DNA of 64,000 nt from an uncultured Hoeflea sp. (GCF_947501405.1 NZ_CANMVK010000003.1:248001-312000), one strand, 5' to 3'; positions 39,387 through 49,500 are shown, numbered from the stretch's first letter. Numbers and translations are program-made. The notes: a model not told the origin generated them from the sequence alone.

Positions 39387-40958
39387 ATGAACGAGATCCT
39401 GCACACCACCCATCCCGATTCTGTCCTGATCATCGATTTCGGCAGCCAGGTCACGCAACTGATCGCAAGGCGCGTGCGAGAGGCCGGCGTCTATTGCGAG
39501 ATCGTACCGTTCCAGCTGGCTGATGAAGGCTTTGAGCGACTCAACCCCAAGGCGGTCATCTTTTCCGGCGGTCCGGCCTCGGTGCCGGAACCGGGCTCGC
39601 CGCGCGCACCTCAATCGGTTTTCAGTTCAGGGGTGCCGATCCTGGCGATCTGCTACGGTCAGCAGACCCTGTGCCAGCAATTGGGCGGTCATGTGGAAAG
39701 CGGTCATCACCGCGAATTCGGCCGCGCCGACGTTGAGATCCTCAAATCAAGCCCGCTGTTTGAGGGCGTCTGGGAAGTGGGCAAGCGCTATCCGGTATGG
39801 ATGAGCCATGGCGACCGGGTCACCCAATTGCCTGACGGCTTCGAGGTAATCGGTACCTCCCCCAACGCACCGTTTGCCATCGCGGTCAACGAGGCCAAGC
39901 GCTACTACACCACCATGTTTCACCCGGAAGTGGTTCACACGCCGGACGGGGCGAAGCTGCTGTCGAATTTCGTGCACGAGATTGCCGGCCTGAAGCCGGA
40001 CTGGTCGATGGCCGCCTACCGCAAGGAGATGGTTCAGAAGATCCGCGACCAGGTGGGCTCCGGCCGGGTTATCTGCGCGCTGTCGGGGGGTGTCGACTCC
40101 TCGGTTGCGGCATTGTTGATCCACGAGGCGATCGGCGATCAGCTTACCTGCATTCTGGTCGACCATGGGCTGATGCGGTTGAACGAGGCGCACGACGTGG
40201 TCGCAATGTTCCGCGAGCACTACAATCTCTCGCTCAAGCTGGTTGACGCGTCCGACCGGTTTATCTCGGAACTCGAAGGCGAAGCGGATCCCGAAACCAA
40301 GCGCAAGATCATCGGCCGTCTGTTCATCGAGGTGTTCGAGGGAGAAGCCGAGAAGATCGGCGGCGCGGATTTCCTGGCGCAGGGCACGCTCTATCCCGAC
40401 GTGATCGAAAGCGTGTCGTTCTCCGGCGGCCCTTCGGTGACGATCAAGTCGCACCACAATGTCGGCGGTCTTCCCGAGCGCATGAACATGCAACTGGTCG
40501 AACCCTTGCGCGAATTGTTCAAGGACGAGGTGCGCGCGCTCGGCCGTGAACTCGGGCTACCCGACAGCTTTATCGGCCGGCATCCGTTCCCCGGTCCTGG
40601 CCTGGCGATCCGCTGCCCGGGCGGCATTTCCCGCGAGAAACTGGAAATCCTGCGGCAGGCCGATGCGATCTATCTCGATGAAATCCGCAAGGCCGGGCTC
40701 TATGACACCATCTGGCAGGCGTTTGCCGTGCTGCTGCCGGTGCAGACCGTCGGCGTGATGGGCGACGGCCGGACTTACGAATTCGTCTGCGCCCTGCGCG
40801 CCGTCACCTCCGTTGACGGCATGACCGCGGATTTCTATCCCTATGACATGGACTTCCTCGGTCGCACCGCCACGCGGATCATCAACGAGATCAAGGGCAT
40901 CAACCGCGTGGTCTATGACGTGACCTCGAAACCGCCCGGCACCATTGAGTGGGAGTAA
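39387..40958 (+). CDS. guaA: GMP synthase (glutamine-hydrolysing)
   Basis: 523-aa enzyme converting XMP to GMP with ATP and glutamine. The class I amidotransferase domain has nucleophile Cys89 in LAICYGQQT and the His/Glu pair in MFHPEVVHT. The ATP pyrophosphatase domain has the P-loop SGGVDSS near residue 233. The dimerisation domain ends in the invariant [11 protein letters not shown]. The length is standard. It follows the nucleosidase gene closely. Confidence 0.98.
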   Translation: MNEILHTTHPDSVLIIDFGSQVTQLIARRVREAGVYCEIVPFQLADEGFERLNPKAVIFSGGPASVPEPGSPRAPQSVFSSGVPILAICYGQQTLCQQLGGHVESGHHREFGRADVEILKSSPLFEGVWEVGKRYPVWMSHGDRVTQLPDGFEVIGTSPNAPFAIAVNEAKRYYTTMFHPEVVHTPDGAKLLSNFVHEIAGLKPDWSMAAYRKEMVQKIRDQVGSGRVICALSGGVDSSVAALLIHEAIGDQLTCILVDHGLMRLNEAHDVVAMFREHYNLSLKLVDASDRFISELEGEADPETKRKIIGRLFIEVFEGEAEKIGGADFLAQGTLYPDVIESVSFSGGPSVTIKSHHNVGGLPERMNMQLVEPLRELFKDEVRALGRELGLPDSFIGRHPFPGPGLAIRCPGGISREKLEILRQADAIYLDEIRKAGLYDTIWQAFAVLLPVQTVGVMGDGRTYEFVCALRAVTSVDGMTADFYPYDMDFLGRTATRIINEIKGINRVVYDVTSKPPGTIEWE

Positions 40959-41003
40959 GGCGGCACGTGCGCTGATCGCCCGGAACGTTCGAGGAGCCCC
41001 ATC

Positions 41004-41351
41004 ATGACCGTCACGATTTTCGGCATCAAGAATTGCGACACGATGAAGAAGGCGCGGGCCTGGCTCACTGAACACGGGATTGAGGCCGCGTTCCACGACT
41101 ACAAGGCATCGGGCATCGACCGCGCGCATCTCGAGCGCTGGTGCGCAGAGGCCGGTTGGGAAACGGTTCTCAATCGCGCCGGGACCACGTTCCGCAAACT
41201 CGACGACGCGGACAAGCGGGACCTCGATCAGGACAAGGCGATCGTGCTGATGCTGGCGCAGCCCTCGATGATCAAGCGGCCGGTGCTGGAGACGAACGGT
41301 GAGGTGACGGTCGGCTTCAAGCCGGATCTTTACGCGCAGATCTTCGCTTGA
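41004..41351 (+). CDS. ArsC/Spx-family reductase-like protein (YffB type)
   Basis: 115-aa thioredoxin-fold protein of the ArsC superfamily. The N-terminal IFGIKNCDTMKKARAWL has a single cysteine, Cys11, in the active loop, and IKRPVLE is the family basic-loop motif. It lacks the CxxC of Spx. The E. coli homologue YffB binds glutathione, and no link to arsenate is known. Ten nt separate it from ybaK. Confidence 0.93.
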   Translation: MTVTIFGIKNCDTMKKARAWLTEHGIEAAFHDYKASGIDRAHLERWCAEAGWETVLNRAGTTFRKLDDADKRDLDQDKAIVLMLAQPSMIKRPVLETNGEVTVGFKPDLYAQIFA

Positions 41352-41361
41352 GGAGCGCGCC

Positions 41362-41835
41362 ATGGCGAAAACCAGCCGCGCCACGCAAACCCTCGTAAAG
41401 CTCGGCATCGCCTTCACTGTGCACGAATATGACTATGATTCGGACGCGACAAGCATCGGCCTGCAGGCCGCCGAAGCCCTGAGCGAACCGCCGTCGCGGG
41501 TGCTCAAGACCCTGATGGCCACGCTTGACGGCAAACCGGTCTGCGCCGTGCTGCCCAGTGACAGCGAAGTCAGCATGAAAAAGCTGGCGGCGGCGTTGGG
41601 CGGCAAGTCTGCCGCGATGATGAAGCCCGCCGATGCCGAGCGGCTGACCGGTTATCATGTTGGCGGCATCAGCCCTTTCGGACAGAGAAAAGCCGTGCCG
41701 ACGGTGATCGAGCAAGCCGCGCTCGGCGAGCCGCTTGTCTATGTCAATGGCGGCCAGCGCGGGCTGCAGATCCGGCTCGACCCCAAAGATGCAGTGCAAG
41801 CCTTGAAAGCCGTTACCGCCCCGATCGCCGCTTGA
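41362..41835 (+). CDS. ybaK: Cys-tRNA(Pro)/Cys-tRNA(Cys) deacylase YbaK
   Basis: 157-aa trans-editing factor that hydrolyses mischarged Cys-tRNA(Pro). Hallmarks are TLVKLGIAFTVHEYDYD, the segment EPPSRVLKTLMA with conserved Lys, and GGISPFGQRKAVPTVIE. The length matches E. coli YbaK (159 aa). It probably shares a transcript with the preceding ArsC-like gene. Confidence 0.93.
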   Translation: MAKTSRATQTLVKLGIAFTVHEYDYDSDATSIGLQAAEALSEPPSRVLKTLMATLDGKPVCAVLPSDSEVSMKKLAAALGGKSAAMMKPADAERLTGYHVGGISPFGQRKAVPTVIEQAALGEPLVYVNGGQRGLQIRLDPKDAVQALKAVTAPIAA

Positions 41836-41946
41836 TTTTGCTGCATTGCTGCCGGGCATTTTATTGCGCAATCCGAGGCATGCCGCGATAGTGACATTAA
41901 GGGGCGAGGGCCGCGCCTAGTTCCGGAGCGAAGAAGGGGCAGATCC

Positions 41947-43299
41947 ATGTTGTCACGGCGCGGTGTTCTGGCCGGGATTGTCGCTACGGCCAGCAGCCCG
42001 ATCACGCCCGCCGCGCCGCTTGCGCGCACAAAGCCGGACGTGATCGTTATCGGGGCAGGCATGGCCGGGCTCGCGGCGGCCCGGGACCTTGCGGCGCGTG
42101 GGCTTTCGGTCATCATCCTGGAGGCTCGCGACCGGATTGGCGGCCGGCTATGGACAAGCCGCGCTTGGCCGGATGCACCGGTAGACCTTGGTGCGAGCTG
42201 GATCCATGGAACCCGCGGCAACCCGTTGACCAGACTGGCAGATGACGCGGGCCTTCGCCGTATACCGACCCGATGGGAACCCAAACCGGTCTATGCCACT
42301 GGCGGCAGCCGCGTCGACCTCGACGGTGCAGAAGCACACACAGAAACGATGATCCGGGCCGCGCGGGCGATGGCCGAGGATCGGGATGATGATCTGTCGC
42401 TGGCCGATGCCGTAACCGCCACCGATGCCTGGAAGACATCGGACCGGAAGAGCCGCCGAATGACCCGCTATCTGGTCAATTCGGAGATCGAGCATGAATA
42501 TGCGGCCGGATGGGACGCACTTTCAGCCTGGTACTTCGATGATTCGGGCGGCTATGGCGGCGCGGATGTTCTGTTCCCGCAAGGTTATGGCGGGCTCGCG
42601 TCTCATCTCGCCCGGGACCTCATCATCCAAACCGGTGAACATGTCGCGCGGATCGAGCGGGCCGGCGACGCCGTACGCGTGATCACTCGTAGCGGTGAGA
42701 TCTATCAAGCGGCCCATGTGGTGCTGACGGTGCCGCTGGGCGTGCTCAAAGCCGGCACGATCGGGTTCAGCCACTCGCTGGAGCGTGAACGCCAGGCGGC
42801 GATCGGGGCACTAGGCATGGGTGTGCTGAACAAATGCTGCTTGCGCTTCGCGCGCGCCTTCTGGCCACCGGATGTGGATGTTTTCGGCTTTTTGGGAGAC
42901 CGGGACGGGCAGTGGGGCGAATGGCTATCGCTCACCAGGGCGACCGGGCAACCGGTGCTGATGGGCTTCAACGCGGCAGATGCTGCGCGCGACATCGAGG
43001 CGCTCGACGACACAGCAACGACAAAGCAGGCGATGGACGCCTTGCGCGCGGTCTTCGGCTCATCGATACCCGATCCGGAGGCGGCGCAGATCAGCCGCTG
43101 GGGCAGCGATCCCCTGGCACTTGGCGCCTATTCTTTCACTGCAGTGGGAACCGGCCGGGAGACGCGGCAGGCGCTTTCGGGTGCTGATTGGGGCGGCCGG
43201 CTGATCTTCGCCGGTGAGGCCGCCCACGCCCAGCATCCCGCCACGGTGCACGGAGCCTATCTTTCCGGCCAGGAAGCGGCCCGCCTGATTGCCGGCTAA
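41947..43299 (+). CDS. Flavin-containing amine oxidase with a Tat signal
   Basis: 450-aa FAD oxidase of the monoamine oxidase/polyamine oxidase family. The N-terminus SRRGVLAG (3-10) followed by a hydrophobic, alanine-rich stretch is a twin-arginine export signal, so the folded flavoprotein probably acts in the periplasm. The dinucleotide motif VIGAGMAGLAAARDLAARGLSVIILEARDRIGGR (given in part) begins near residue 33, and the C-terminal FAD site is FAGEAAHAQHPATVHGAYLSG (given in part). Substrate could be a mono- or polyamine, or an amino acid. AAGGGG stands about 8 nt before ATG 41947. Confidence 0.92.
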   Translation: MLSRRGVLAGIVATASSPITPAAPLARTKPDVIVIGAGMAGLAAARDLAARGLSVIILEARDRIGGRLWTSRAWPDAPVDLGASWIHGTRGNPLTRLADDAGLRRIPTRWEPKPVYATGGSRVDLDGAEAHTETMIRAARAMAEDRDDDLSLADAVTATDAWKTSDRKSRRMTRYLVNSEIEHEYAAGWDALSAWYFDDSGGYGGADVLFPQGYGGLASHLARDLIIQTGEHVARIERAGDAVRVITRSGEIYQAAHVVLTVPLGVLKAGTIGFSHSLERERQAAIGALGMGVLNKCCLRFARAFWPPDVDVFGFLGDRDGQWGEWLSLTRATGQPVLMGFNAADAARDIEALDDTATTKQAMDALRAVFGSSIPDPEAAQISRWGSDPLALGAYSFTAVGTGRETRQALSGADWGGRLIFAGEAAHAQHPATVHGAYLSGQEAARLIAG

Positions 43300-43472
43300 A
43301 GAATTGGGCCGAAGCACGGCGCTGTGCGGCCGGTGTGGCTGACGTCGCGAGTGGCTAAGGGCCGGAAGGTGTCCCAGGGGACAGAAGCGGATATTCTTCG
43401 CTGACGCGATCCGCGGCGCAACCTGATTGATCCGGCCTGACGTCCGGGCCCAACAGCAGGTTCACGGGATTT

Positions 43473-45059
43473 TCAGAACAGACTGCCCTGACCTGATTGC
43501 GGCGGTTTGGAGGATTTGGCGCGGGCCGGTTTTTTCGGCCTGGTCACCGGCTGATCGGCGTCACCCTCCTGCGCCGAGATCTGGCCATCGGCAAATTCGA
43601 TGGAAATGGCCGCACCCGACGTGACGTCCGCAGCGCGCGACAACAGCTTGCGCTCATGGTCACGGACCACGGCATAGCCCCTTCCCAATACGCTTTGATA
43701 GGACAGCGATTGCAGCATGCGCGCCTGCGCGCCAAGCCCGCGCTTGCGCCGGTCCAGCATCTGGCCCAACGCCTGGTCGGTCCTGCGCGCAAGACCGGCG
43801 AGCCGTTCTGCGGCCTGAGTTTGCGTCTGCGTCAATCGACGCGGCGTCGCGGCAAGACTTTGGGCATGGCGTTCAAGCCTAGATTTCAGCGCTGCGATGC
43901 GACGTTCCTGCACCCGCTCTATTTGGGTGATCCGGTCGCGGACCTGCTGCCGCTTTTCGCGAATGGCGGCCACCAGCGTAACCGGCGTCATCCGCGCTGC
44001 GGGACGTTCATAACTGCGGCGACGGTTGGCAGTATTGAGTTCAAGCGCCCGGCCTACAGATTGCGCCGAGCGGTCAAGCCGTTGGCGCGGCAAGGCCAGA
44101 ACGCTGTCGAGCGTCGGCAACGCCCGCGCCAGACCGCGCACGGCCTCGCGGCGGCGATCGAGCATCCGCGATTGCGCGGATTTGAGCCGCGCTGCAAGCC
44201 CCGCGAGATGTGCCTCCAGGTCGGCCTTGACGGGAACCGCCATTTCCGCAGCACCGGTGGGCGTCGGCGCACGGCGGTCGCTGGCGTGATCGATCAGCGT
44301 CCAGTCGGTCTCGTGCCCCACTGCCGAAATCAGCGGAATCAGTGATTCTCCCGCCGCCCGCACCACAGCCTCGTCATTGAACCCCCAGAGATCTTCAAGG
44401 CTGCCGCCGCCGCGCGCCACTATGATCAGATCCGGGCGCGTGACCGGGCCGCCCGGCTCAACTGCGTTAAAGCCTGAAATCGCGCGCGCCACCTCTTCGC
44501 CCGAGGTCTCGCCCTGAACCCGAACCGGCCAGACGATTACATGCACCGGGAACCGGTCCTCGATGCGGTGCAAAATGTCACGGATCACCGCACCGGTGGG
44601 CGAGGTCACCACGCCAATCACCCTGGGCATGAACGGCAGCAATTGCTTGCGCGCCTCGTCGAACAGACCTTCTGCGGCGAGGCGGCGGCGGCGCTCCTCG
44701 ATCAACGCCATCAGCGCACCGGCGCCGGCAGGTTCGATGGATTCGATCACGATCTGGTACTTTGAGGAGCCGGCATAGGTTGTGACCTTACCGGTGGCGA
44801 TCACCTCCAGCCCTTCTTCCGGGCGGTGCTTGAGCCGCGAAAAAACGCCCTTCCAGATCACGGCCTCGATGCGGGCGCGATCGTCTTTCAGCGAGAAATA
44901 GGCGTGGCCGGAGGAATGCGGGCCGCGATAGCCCGATATCTCGCCGCGCACCCGCACATGGCCAAAGGCGTCTTCCACGGTGCGGCGGATCGAACCGGAG
45001 ATTTCACTGACCGTGAACTCGGCGGCATTTGTGGGCGAATCATCATCGAGAAGGCTCAT
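43473..45059 (-). CDS. xseA: Exodeoxyribonuclease VII large subunit
   Basis: 528-aa large subunit of the single-strand nuclease complex with XseB. The OB-fold N-terminus [29 protein letters not shown] (given in part) is followed by the nuclease domain with [27 protein letters not shown] and [28 protein letters not shown] (given in part), then a long coiled-coil. A basic, Pro-Lys tail ends GQGSLF. It is about 70 aa longer than E. coli XseA through the coiled-coil and tail, as is usual in this order. Confidence 0.96.
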   Translation of the reverse strand: MSLLDDDSPTNAAEFTVSEISGSIRRTVEDAFGHVRVRGEISGYRGPHSSGHAYFSLKDDRARIEAVIWKGVFSRLKHRPEEGLEVIATGKVTTYAGSSKYQIVIESIEPAGAGALMALIEERRRRLAAEGLFDEARKQLLPFMPRVIGVVTSPTGAVIRDILHRIEDRFPVHVIVWPVRVQGETSGEEVARAISGFNAVEPGGPVTRPDLIIVARGGGSLEDLWGFNDEAVVRAAGESLIPLISAVGHETDWTLIDHASDRRAPTPTGAAEMAVPVKADLEAHLAGLAARLKSAQSRMLDRRREAVRGLARALPTLDSVLALPRQRLDRSAQSVGRALELNTANRRRSYERPAARMTPVTLVAAIREKRQQVRDRITQIERVQERRIAALKSRLERHAQSLAATPRRLTQTQTQAAERLAGLARRTDQALGQMLDRRKRGLGAQARMLQSLSYQSVLGRGYAVVRDHERKLLSRAADVTSGAAISIEFADGQISAQEGDADQPVTRPKKPARAKSSKPPQSGQGSLF

Positions 45060-45216
45060 GGCCGATTGCGCACGAGGCCGGGGCGTCCGTCAAGCCGGAT
45101 GCGCAAGCCGGACACAGATGCACGCAAGAGCACAGGTCGGCGCGGGCCCTTGTCATGGTGAACCAAGTGCTAATCACGACGCCAATTTATTACCCCCTCA
45201 TTTCACGAGCGTATAC

Positions 45217-45244
45217 TTGGTTTTAACCAGTCAAAACTTATAGA
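45217..45244 (+). promoter_or_regulatory. Candidate promoter of the PilZ-like gene
   Basis: TTGGTT (45217-45222) and TATAGA (45239-45244) are separated by 16 nt in an AT-rich island of an otherwise GC-rich region, and the ATG at 45275 lies 30 nt further on. The -35 part falls in a near-palindrome TGGTTTTAACCA. Visual match only. Confidence 0.4.
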
Positions 45245-45274
45245 CCCATCAACAGAAAACGGTGACCGGGGATC

Positions 45275-45646
45275 ATGGCGAGCGCATCTGGAAATTATCT
45301 GTCCCGCCTGGCGGGCGAAGAACTGCGCGTCCATAGCCGGCGACAGACCAACCGGCTTGGGTCGGTCTATTACCTGCGGCGCGGGGTCCGCGGATACACT
45401 TCGCAGCCTTGCAAGATGCACAACATCTCCGAAAGCGGCTGCCTGCTCACCGTGCCGGTGATGAGCCAGGTTCCAGAGCACCTCTATCTGGTGCTTGAAG
45501 GATTGCCGGCAAAATTTCCTTGCGCGGTGATCGCCAAATCCGAGACCGGGCTGCATTTACGGTTCACCGCCGATCTGGAGAGCCAGATGGTCGACCAGAT
45601 CGCCCGCAAACGGTTCTTGCCAAAAAAGCGCGCCACGGCCTGCTGA
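45275..45646 (+). CDS. PilZ-like domain protein
   Basis: 123-aa protein with the layout of a stand-alone PilZ domain, the common c-di-GMP effector. The second binding motif is present as N50-I-S-E-S-G55 (consensus D/NxSxxG), followed by hydrophobic beta strands LYLVLEGL and CAVIAKSETGLHLRF. The first, arginine-rich part is represented by RRQTNR/LRRGVRG but does not match the RxxxR consensus closely, so c-di-GMP binding is uncertain. It is followed after 82 nt by a flavoprotein gene. Confidence 0.7.
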   Translation: MASASGNYLSRLAGEELRVHSRRQTNRLGSVYYLRRGVRGYTSQPCKMHNISESGCLLTVPVMSQVPEHLYLVLEGLPAKFPCAVIAKSETGLHLRFTADLESQMVDQIARKRFLPKKRATAC

Positions 45647-45728
45647 TCCCGGCTTGGGCGATTGTGCGCCCATTGCACCGGGCCCCGCTCCCGTTGCAGG
45701 ATGCCCGCGATCTGGCGGAGTGGTGTCT

Positions 45729-47336
45729 ATGAAACATGCGGTGGTGATCGGCGGCGGCCACAATGGTCTGGTCTGCGCCTATTATCTGGCGGCGGCCGGC
45801 CACAAGGTAACGGTTCTTGAAAAACGCGATGTGGTGGGCGGCGCGGCGGTTACCGAGGAGTTTCATCCCGGATTTCGCAATTCGGTCGCGTCCTACACAG
45901 TCTCGCTGCTCAATCCCAAGATCATTGGCGATCTCGATCTTGCCCGTCATGGCCTCAGCATCGTCGAGCGGCGGATGGGCAATTTCTTTCCTCTGCCCGA
46001 CGGGCGGGCGCTTGAGACCGGACCGGGACTGACCAATGCCTCGGTGGCGCAGTTTTCCAAACGCGACGCCGAGACGCTTGACGCATTCGACGCCATGCTG
46101 GCGCAGGCGGCGGACGTGCTGCGCGATTTGCTGTTGCGCACGCCGCCCAATGTCACAGAGGGCAACTGGATTTCCGCAGTGCCGGAATTGCTCAAGGCCG
46201 CTTCCCTCGGCAAGCAGTTTGCCAGCCTGCCAATGGATGCACGCCGGGACGTGCTCGACCTTTTCACCTGTTCGGCCGCGGAAATTCTCGATCGCTGGTT
46301 CAAAAGCGATCCGGTCAAGGCGCTTTACGGGTTCGACGGCGTGGTCGGCTCTTGGCTGAGCCCTGAGACTCCGGGAACAGCCTATGTGCTGCTGCATCAT
46401 CATTTTGGCGAGGTCAACGGCAAGCGTGGGGTCTGGGGCCACGCGATCGGCGGCATGGGTGCAATCACTCAAGCCATGCGCCGGGCCTGTGAAGATAAAG
46501 GTGTCACCATCAAGACCGGCGCGCCGGTGGCCCGGATCGAGACCCGTGATCAGACAATCAGCGCGGTTGTCACCGAGGATGGCGCGCGCATTGAAGCGGA
46601 TCTGGTGGCCTCCAACATCCATCCTCAATTGCTGGTGGGAGACTTGCTGTCGGAGGCGCCGCTGCCGGAAGATTTCCGCCGGCGCATCGGCCATTGGCAA
46701 AGCGGTTCGGGCACGTTCCGAATGAATGTGGCGCTCGATGCGCTGCCCAGCTTCAACGCCCGGCCAGAGCCGGGCGATCATTTGACTGCGGGCATCATCA
46801 TTGCGCCTTCGCTCGCCTATATGGATCGCGCCTATACGGATTCGCGCGCCCATGGCTGGTCGCGGCAACCGGTGATCGAGATGCTGATCCCGTCGACGCT
46901 GGATCAGACGCTGGCGCCTGAGGGAAGCCATGTCGCGAGCCTGTTCTGCCAGCATGTCGCACCCGAACTGCCGGCGGATTTTCCAGGCGGGGCATCGTGG
47001 GACGACCATCGCGAAGCGGTTGCTGACCTGATGATTGCCACCGTCGATCGCCATGCGCCGGGCTTCGCCAAAAGCGTGATTGGCCGTCAGGTGCTCTCAC
47101 CGCTGGATCTCGAACGCAAGCTGTCTCTGGTCGGCGGAGATATCTTTCACGGCAAGCTGAGTCTCAACCAGTTGTTCTCGGCGCGGCCGGTGCTTGGCTA
47201 CGGGGATTACCGCGGTCCGCTCAAGGGACTTTACATGTGCGGGTCCGCCACCCATCCCGGCGGTGGCGTCACCGGCGTCCCCGGCCACAATGCCGCACGG
47301 GAGATCCTGGCAGACATCCGCCGCAAGCGGGTATAA
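45729..47336 (+). CDS. FAD-dependent oxidoreductase of the phytoene desaturase/PYROXD2 group
   Basis: 535-aa flavoprotein. The N-terminus HAVVIGGGHNGLVCAYYLAA (3-22) is the FAD dinucleotide motif; GGAAVTEEFHPGF follows, and the C-terminal LYMCGSATHPGGGVTGVPGHNAA (given in part) closes the FAD site. This combination is seen in CrtI-like carotenoid desaturases and in the PYROXD2 relatives that have no known carotenoid role. No crtB or other carotenoid gene is nearby, so the second group is likelier. ATG 45729 follows a GGAG by about 8 nt; the frame is open upstream but lacks a better start. Confidence 0.85.
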   Translation: MKHAVVIGGGHNGLVCAYYLAAAGHKVTVLEKRDVVGGAAVTEEFHPGFRNSVASYTVSLLNPKIIGDLDLARHGLSIVERRMGNFFPLPDGRALETGPGLTNASVAQFSKRDAETLDAFDAMLAQAADVLRDLLLRTPPNVTEGNWISAVPELLKAASLGKQFASLPMDARRDVLDLFTCSAAEILDRWFKSDPVKALYGFDGVVGSWLSPETPGTAYVLLHHHFGEVNGKRGVWGHAIGGMGAITQAMRRACEDKGVTIKTGAPVARIETRDQTISAVVTEDGARIEADLVASNIHPQLLVGDLLSEAPLPEDFRRRIGHWQSGSGTFRMNVALDALPSFNARPEPGDHLTAGIIIAPSLAYMDRAYTDSRAHGWSRQPVIEMLIPSTLDQTLAPEGSHVASLFCQHVAPELPADFPGGASWDDHREAVADLMIATVDRHAPGFAKSVIGRQVLSPLDLERKLSLVGGDIFHGKLSLNQLFSARPVLGYGDYRGPLKGLYMCGSATHPGGGVTGVPGHNAAREILADIRRKRV

Positions 47337-47404
47337 CTGCCCGCAGAAATAAACACGGCGCAGCAACTGCCGCCGAGCACAACGAATTTTCAACAAGGTG
47401 CCGT

Positions 47405-48469
47405 ATGAAAACCGAAATCGAAACAATTCGGGGGGAAACACCGGGGGTCACTTACGAGCTGATTGTTCACCGGTTTGCCGGATCTGAGGATGCGGCGCCG
47501 CATGTGTATATCCAGGCGGCGCTGCATGCTGATGAACGGCCCGGCGTGGCGGCGCTGCATTATCTGATACCGATGCTGCAAGATGCGGAAGCCCAGGGCC
47601 ACGTAAAGGGTTCAATCACGATTGTGCCGCACGCCAATCCGATCGGCGCGGCGCAGCATCTGTTCAGCAATCATCTCGGCCGGTTTTCGGGCGCGACTCG
47701 GGTCAATTTCAACCGCGATTTCCCTGTGCCGGAGGCTGACGGCAACCGGCGTCTCGATGATGCAGGTTCTGCAAGCTTTGCCGAAAAGCGGCTCAAGAGC
47801 CGTTTGCTGGAACTCGCCGACCCGTGCCCCATCGTGCTTGATCTGCATTGCGACGATGAAGGCCTGCAATATCTCTATGTGCCCGAGGATTTGTGGCCGG
47901 AAATGGCCGTTCTCGCAGCTTGTCTGGATGCCGAAGCCGCGTTGTTGTGGGATCAGGGCTCGGACCGTGCCTTTGAAGAGGCCGTCTTCGAGCAAATGCG
48001 GGCCAAAGCGAAAGCATCCGGCGGCGATCTGTCGGGCCACTGTATTTCCACGGTTGAGTTGCGCGGTCAGCTTGATGTCGACCCCGGTAGAGCTCGCAAG
48101 GACGCCGAAGGCCTTTTCGGGTTTTTGCAAGCCCGCGGCGTGGTGACCGGCGCTTCGACGACGGCGCCGGAACTGCGCCAAGACTTTTGCGGCAAACCGA
48201 TCCGCAATGTCGACATGGTCGATGCGCCGGCGGGCGGCACGATCCTGTTTCACGTCGCGCCTGGCGACCGGGTGAAGGTGGGGCAATTGCTGGCCGAAAT
48301 CATCGTCAGCCCCGGAGTTGAAGATGGCGTGGCAAAGGTGCAGGCGACGCAAGCGGGCCTGGTGCTGACCAGGCGTGCACGGCGGTTCATCCGCATGGGC
48401 GACAATCTGATGAAGATCATCGGCGAAAACGCGGTGGTCGAAGGCTATCAGGGTGCGCTGGAAGACTAA
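47405..48469 (+). CDS. Succinylglutamate desuccinylase/aspartoacylase-family protein
   Basis: 354-aa zinc carboxypeptidase-like amidohydrolase. Zinc ligands are in LHADERPG (HxxE) and DLHCDDEG (His). NFNRDFP and the C-terminal beta-barrel part (TILFHVAPGDRVKVGQLLAEI and onward, given in part) fit the AstE/AspA group. It would remove an acyl group from an N-acyl amino acid or act on a related amide; the substrate is unknown. AAGG lies 7 nt before ATG 47405, and 68 nt separate it from the flavoprotein. The stop codon touches an intergenic repeat. Confidence 0.88.
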   Translation: MKTEIETIRGETPGVTYELIVHRFAGSEDAAPHVYIQAALHADERPGVAALHYLIPMLQDAEAQGHVKGSITIVPHANPIGAAQHLFSNHLGRFSGATRVNFNRDFPVPEADGNRRLDDAGSASFAEKRLKSRLLELADPCPIVLDLHCDDEGLQYLYVPEDLWPEMAVLAACLDAEAALLWDQGSDRAFEEAVFEQMRAKAKASGGDLSGHCISTVELRGQLDVDPGRARKDAEGLFGFLQARGVVTGASTTAPELRQDFCGKPIRNVDMVDAPAGGTILFHVAPGDRVKVGQLLAEIIVSPGVEDGVAKVQATQAGLVLTRRARRFIRMGDNLMKIIGENAVVEGYQGALED

Positions 48470-48573
48470 TGCATGTCGCGCTCAATTGGATTCAATTGAG
48501 CGATAACGTACATGCATTCTTTCAAAGTGTTACAGCGTCCTTTGCGCGCCCCCTTGGATGCGCGGCGCTGTAG
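48469..48573. repeat. Composite palindromic intergenic repeat
   Basis: Two nested palindromes come first: outer ATGCATGT (48469-48476) with ACATGCAT (48510-48517), and inner CGCTCAATT (48479-48487) with AATTGAGCG (48494-48502) around GGATTC. After a 13-nt spacer, TACAGCG (48531-48537) pairs with CGCTGTA (48566-48572), with a further GCGC/GCGC inside. The pieces recall the intergenic mosaic elements spread through rhizobial genomes. They fill the whole gap between two convergent genes and could act as a bidirectional transcription end. Confidence 0.65.
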
Positions 48574-48584
48574 GCCGGACCGGT

Positions 48585-49496
48585 TCAGCGGTGGCCGTAA
48601 TAGAGCGACACCGCGTGCTCGGCCTCGGCGAAAAACAGCCAGCGTTCGGCAAGCAGTCCGGCCATCATCGAAAGTGCCGCCAACAAGTTGACCATCGGCG
48701 GCGCCCCGGTCGCACCGGCAATCGCAAGGATCGTGATCGGCACTCCGCAGCCCAGCGCCAGGGACAGCCTGCGTAGTGTGCGCGCATGTTTGCGGCCAAT
48801 GCGGTGAACCATCTCGCGGGTGAGATAATTGTCGCCGCTGTGCGGCTTTTCCAAAAGGCGAACCTTACCGATAAAACCAAGACCGGTGGCGGTCTCCGGC
48901 GACGAACCGAGATCTCCGAGCCGGGCCCGGCCGGCCCGCGCCCACCACATCCATTTCGCCGCCCAGGCAAGCGCAATCATGACAATGCCCCACAACTCCG
49001 GAGCGCCATGATCGCCGAAGGAGGCTGCGAGCAGCCAGCCCGAACCCAGCGCGAAGCCGAGATAGACAAGCGGGGTCAACAGGGTCTGCCATTGCGGAAC
49101 GGTCTTGAGCTGGGCGTAAATCATCGAGGTGGTGAATACGGTCAGCGCCGCACCCAGGGCAATCGCGCCGCCGAGCACGGTCAGCCGGACGCCGATCAGC
49201 ATCCAGTAGAGCACGTAGACGCCGAACAGCATCAGTGTGGCGACTGCGGCGATGCCTTCGCGCGACAGCCAGCTCGATCGCCATTGGCTGAATGCCCGCC
49301 AGGCGCGTTCCGGATGGCCGAGGTGAAAGGTCGACGACAGGAGGCCGGCGACCGCCAGACCGCCGCCTATCAAAGAGATCAAAAAGGCCTGGCCGCTGCC
49401 GCCGCCAACCGGGAAGCCGAGGCCGATGAGAAAAATCAACCCGAACCCCGCGCCGGAGGCGACCGTGAAAAAGATGACGGAAACAGCTGGATGCAT
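48585..49496 (-). CDS. soeC: Membrane anchor subunit of sulfite dehydrogenase (DmsC/SoeC type)
   Basis: 303-aa integral membrane protein of the DmsC/NrfD-like anchor group, with about eight helices. HPAVSVIFFTVASGAGFGLIFLIGL opens helix 1, and STFHLGHPERAWRAFSQWRSSWLSREG (given in part) is the conserved DmsC loop. It should pass electrons from SoeAB to quinone. I chose ATG 49496, 4 nt after the soeB stop; an in-frame start at 49529 would overlap soeB. Confidence 0.85.
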   Translation of the reverse strand: MHPAVSVIFFTVASGAGFGLIFLIGLGFPVGGGSGQAFLISLIGGGLAVAGLLSSTFHLGHPERAWRAFSQWRSSWLSREGIAAVATLMLFGVYVLYWMLIGVRLTVLGGAIALGAALTVFTTSMIYAQLKTVPQWQTLLTPLVYLGFALGSGWLLAASFGDHGAPELWGIVMIALAWAAKWMWWARAGRARLGDLGSSPETATGLGFIGKVRLLEKPHSGDNYLTREMVHRIGRKHARTLRRLSLALGCGVPITILAIAGATGAPPMVNLLAALSMMAGLLAERWLFFAEAEHAVSLYYGHR

Positions 49497-49500
49497 GGGT

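Noticed and set aside
43300-43472. Possible small RNA or terminator between the amine oxidase and xseA genes
   Set aside because: Only a weak TGTCCC/GGGACA stem with a two-base loop at 43370-43383 was found; no promoter or T-run supports it.
45564-47054. A 496-codon open frame on the minus strand
   Set aside because: It is antisense to the CrtI/PYROXD2-like flavoprotein gene, which has clear FAD motifs.
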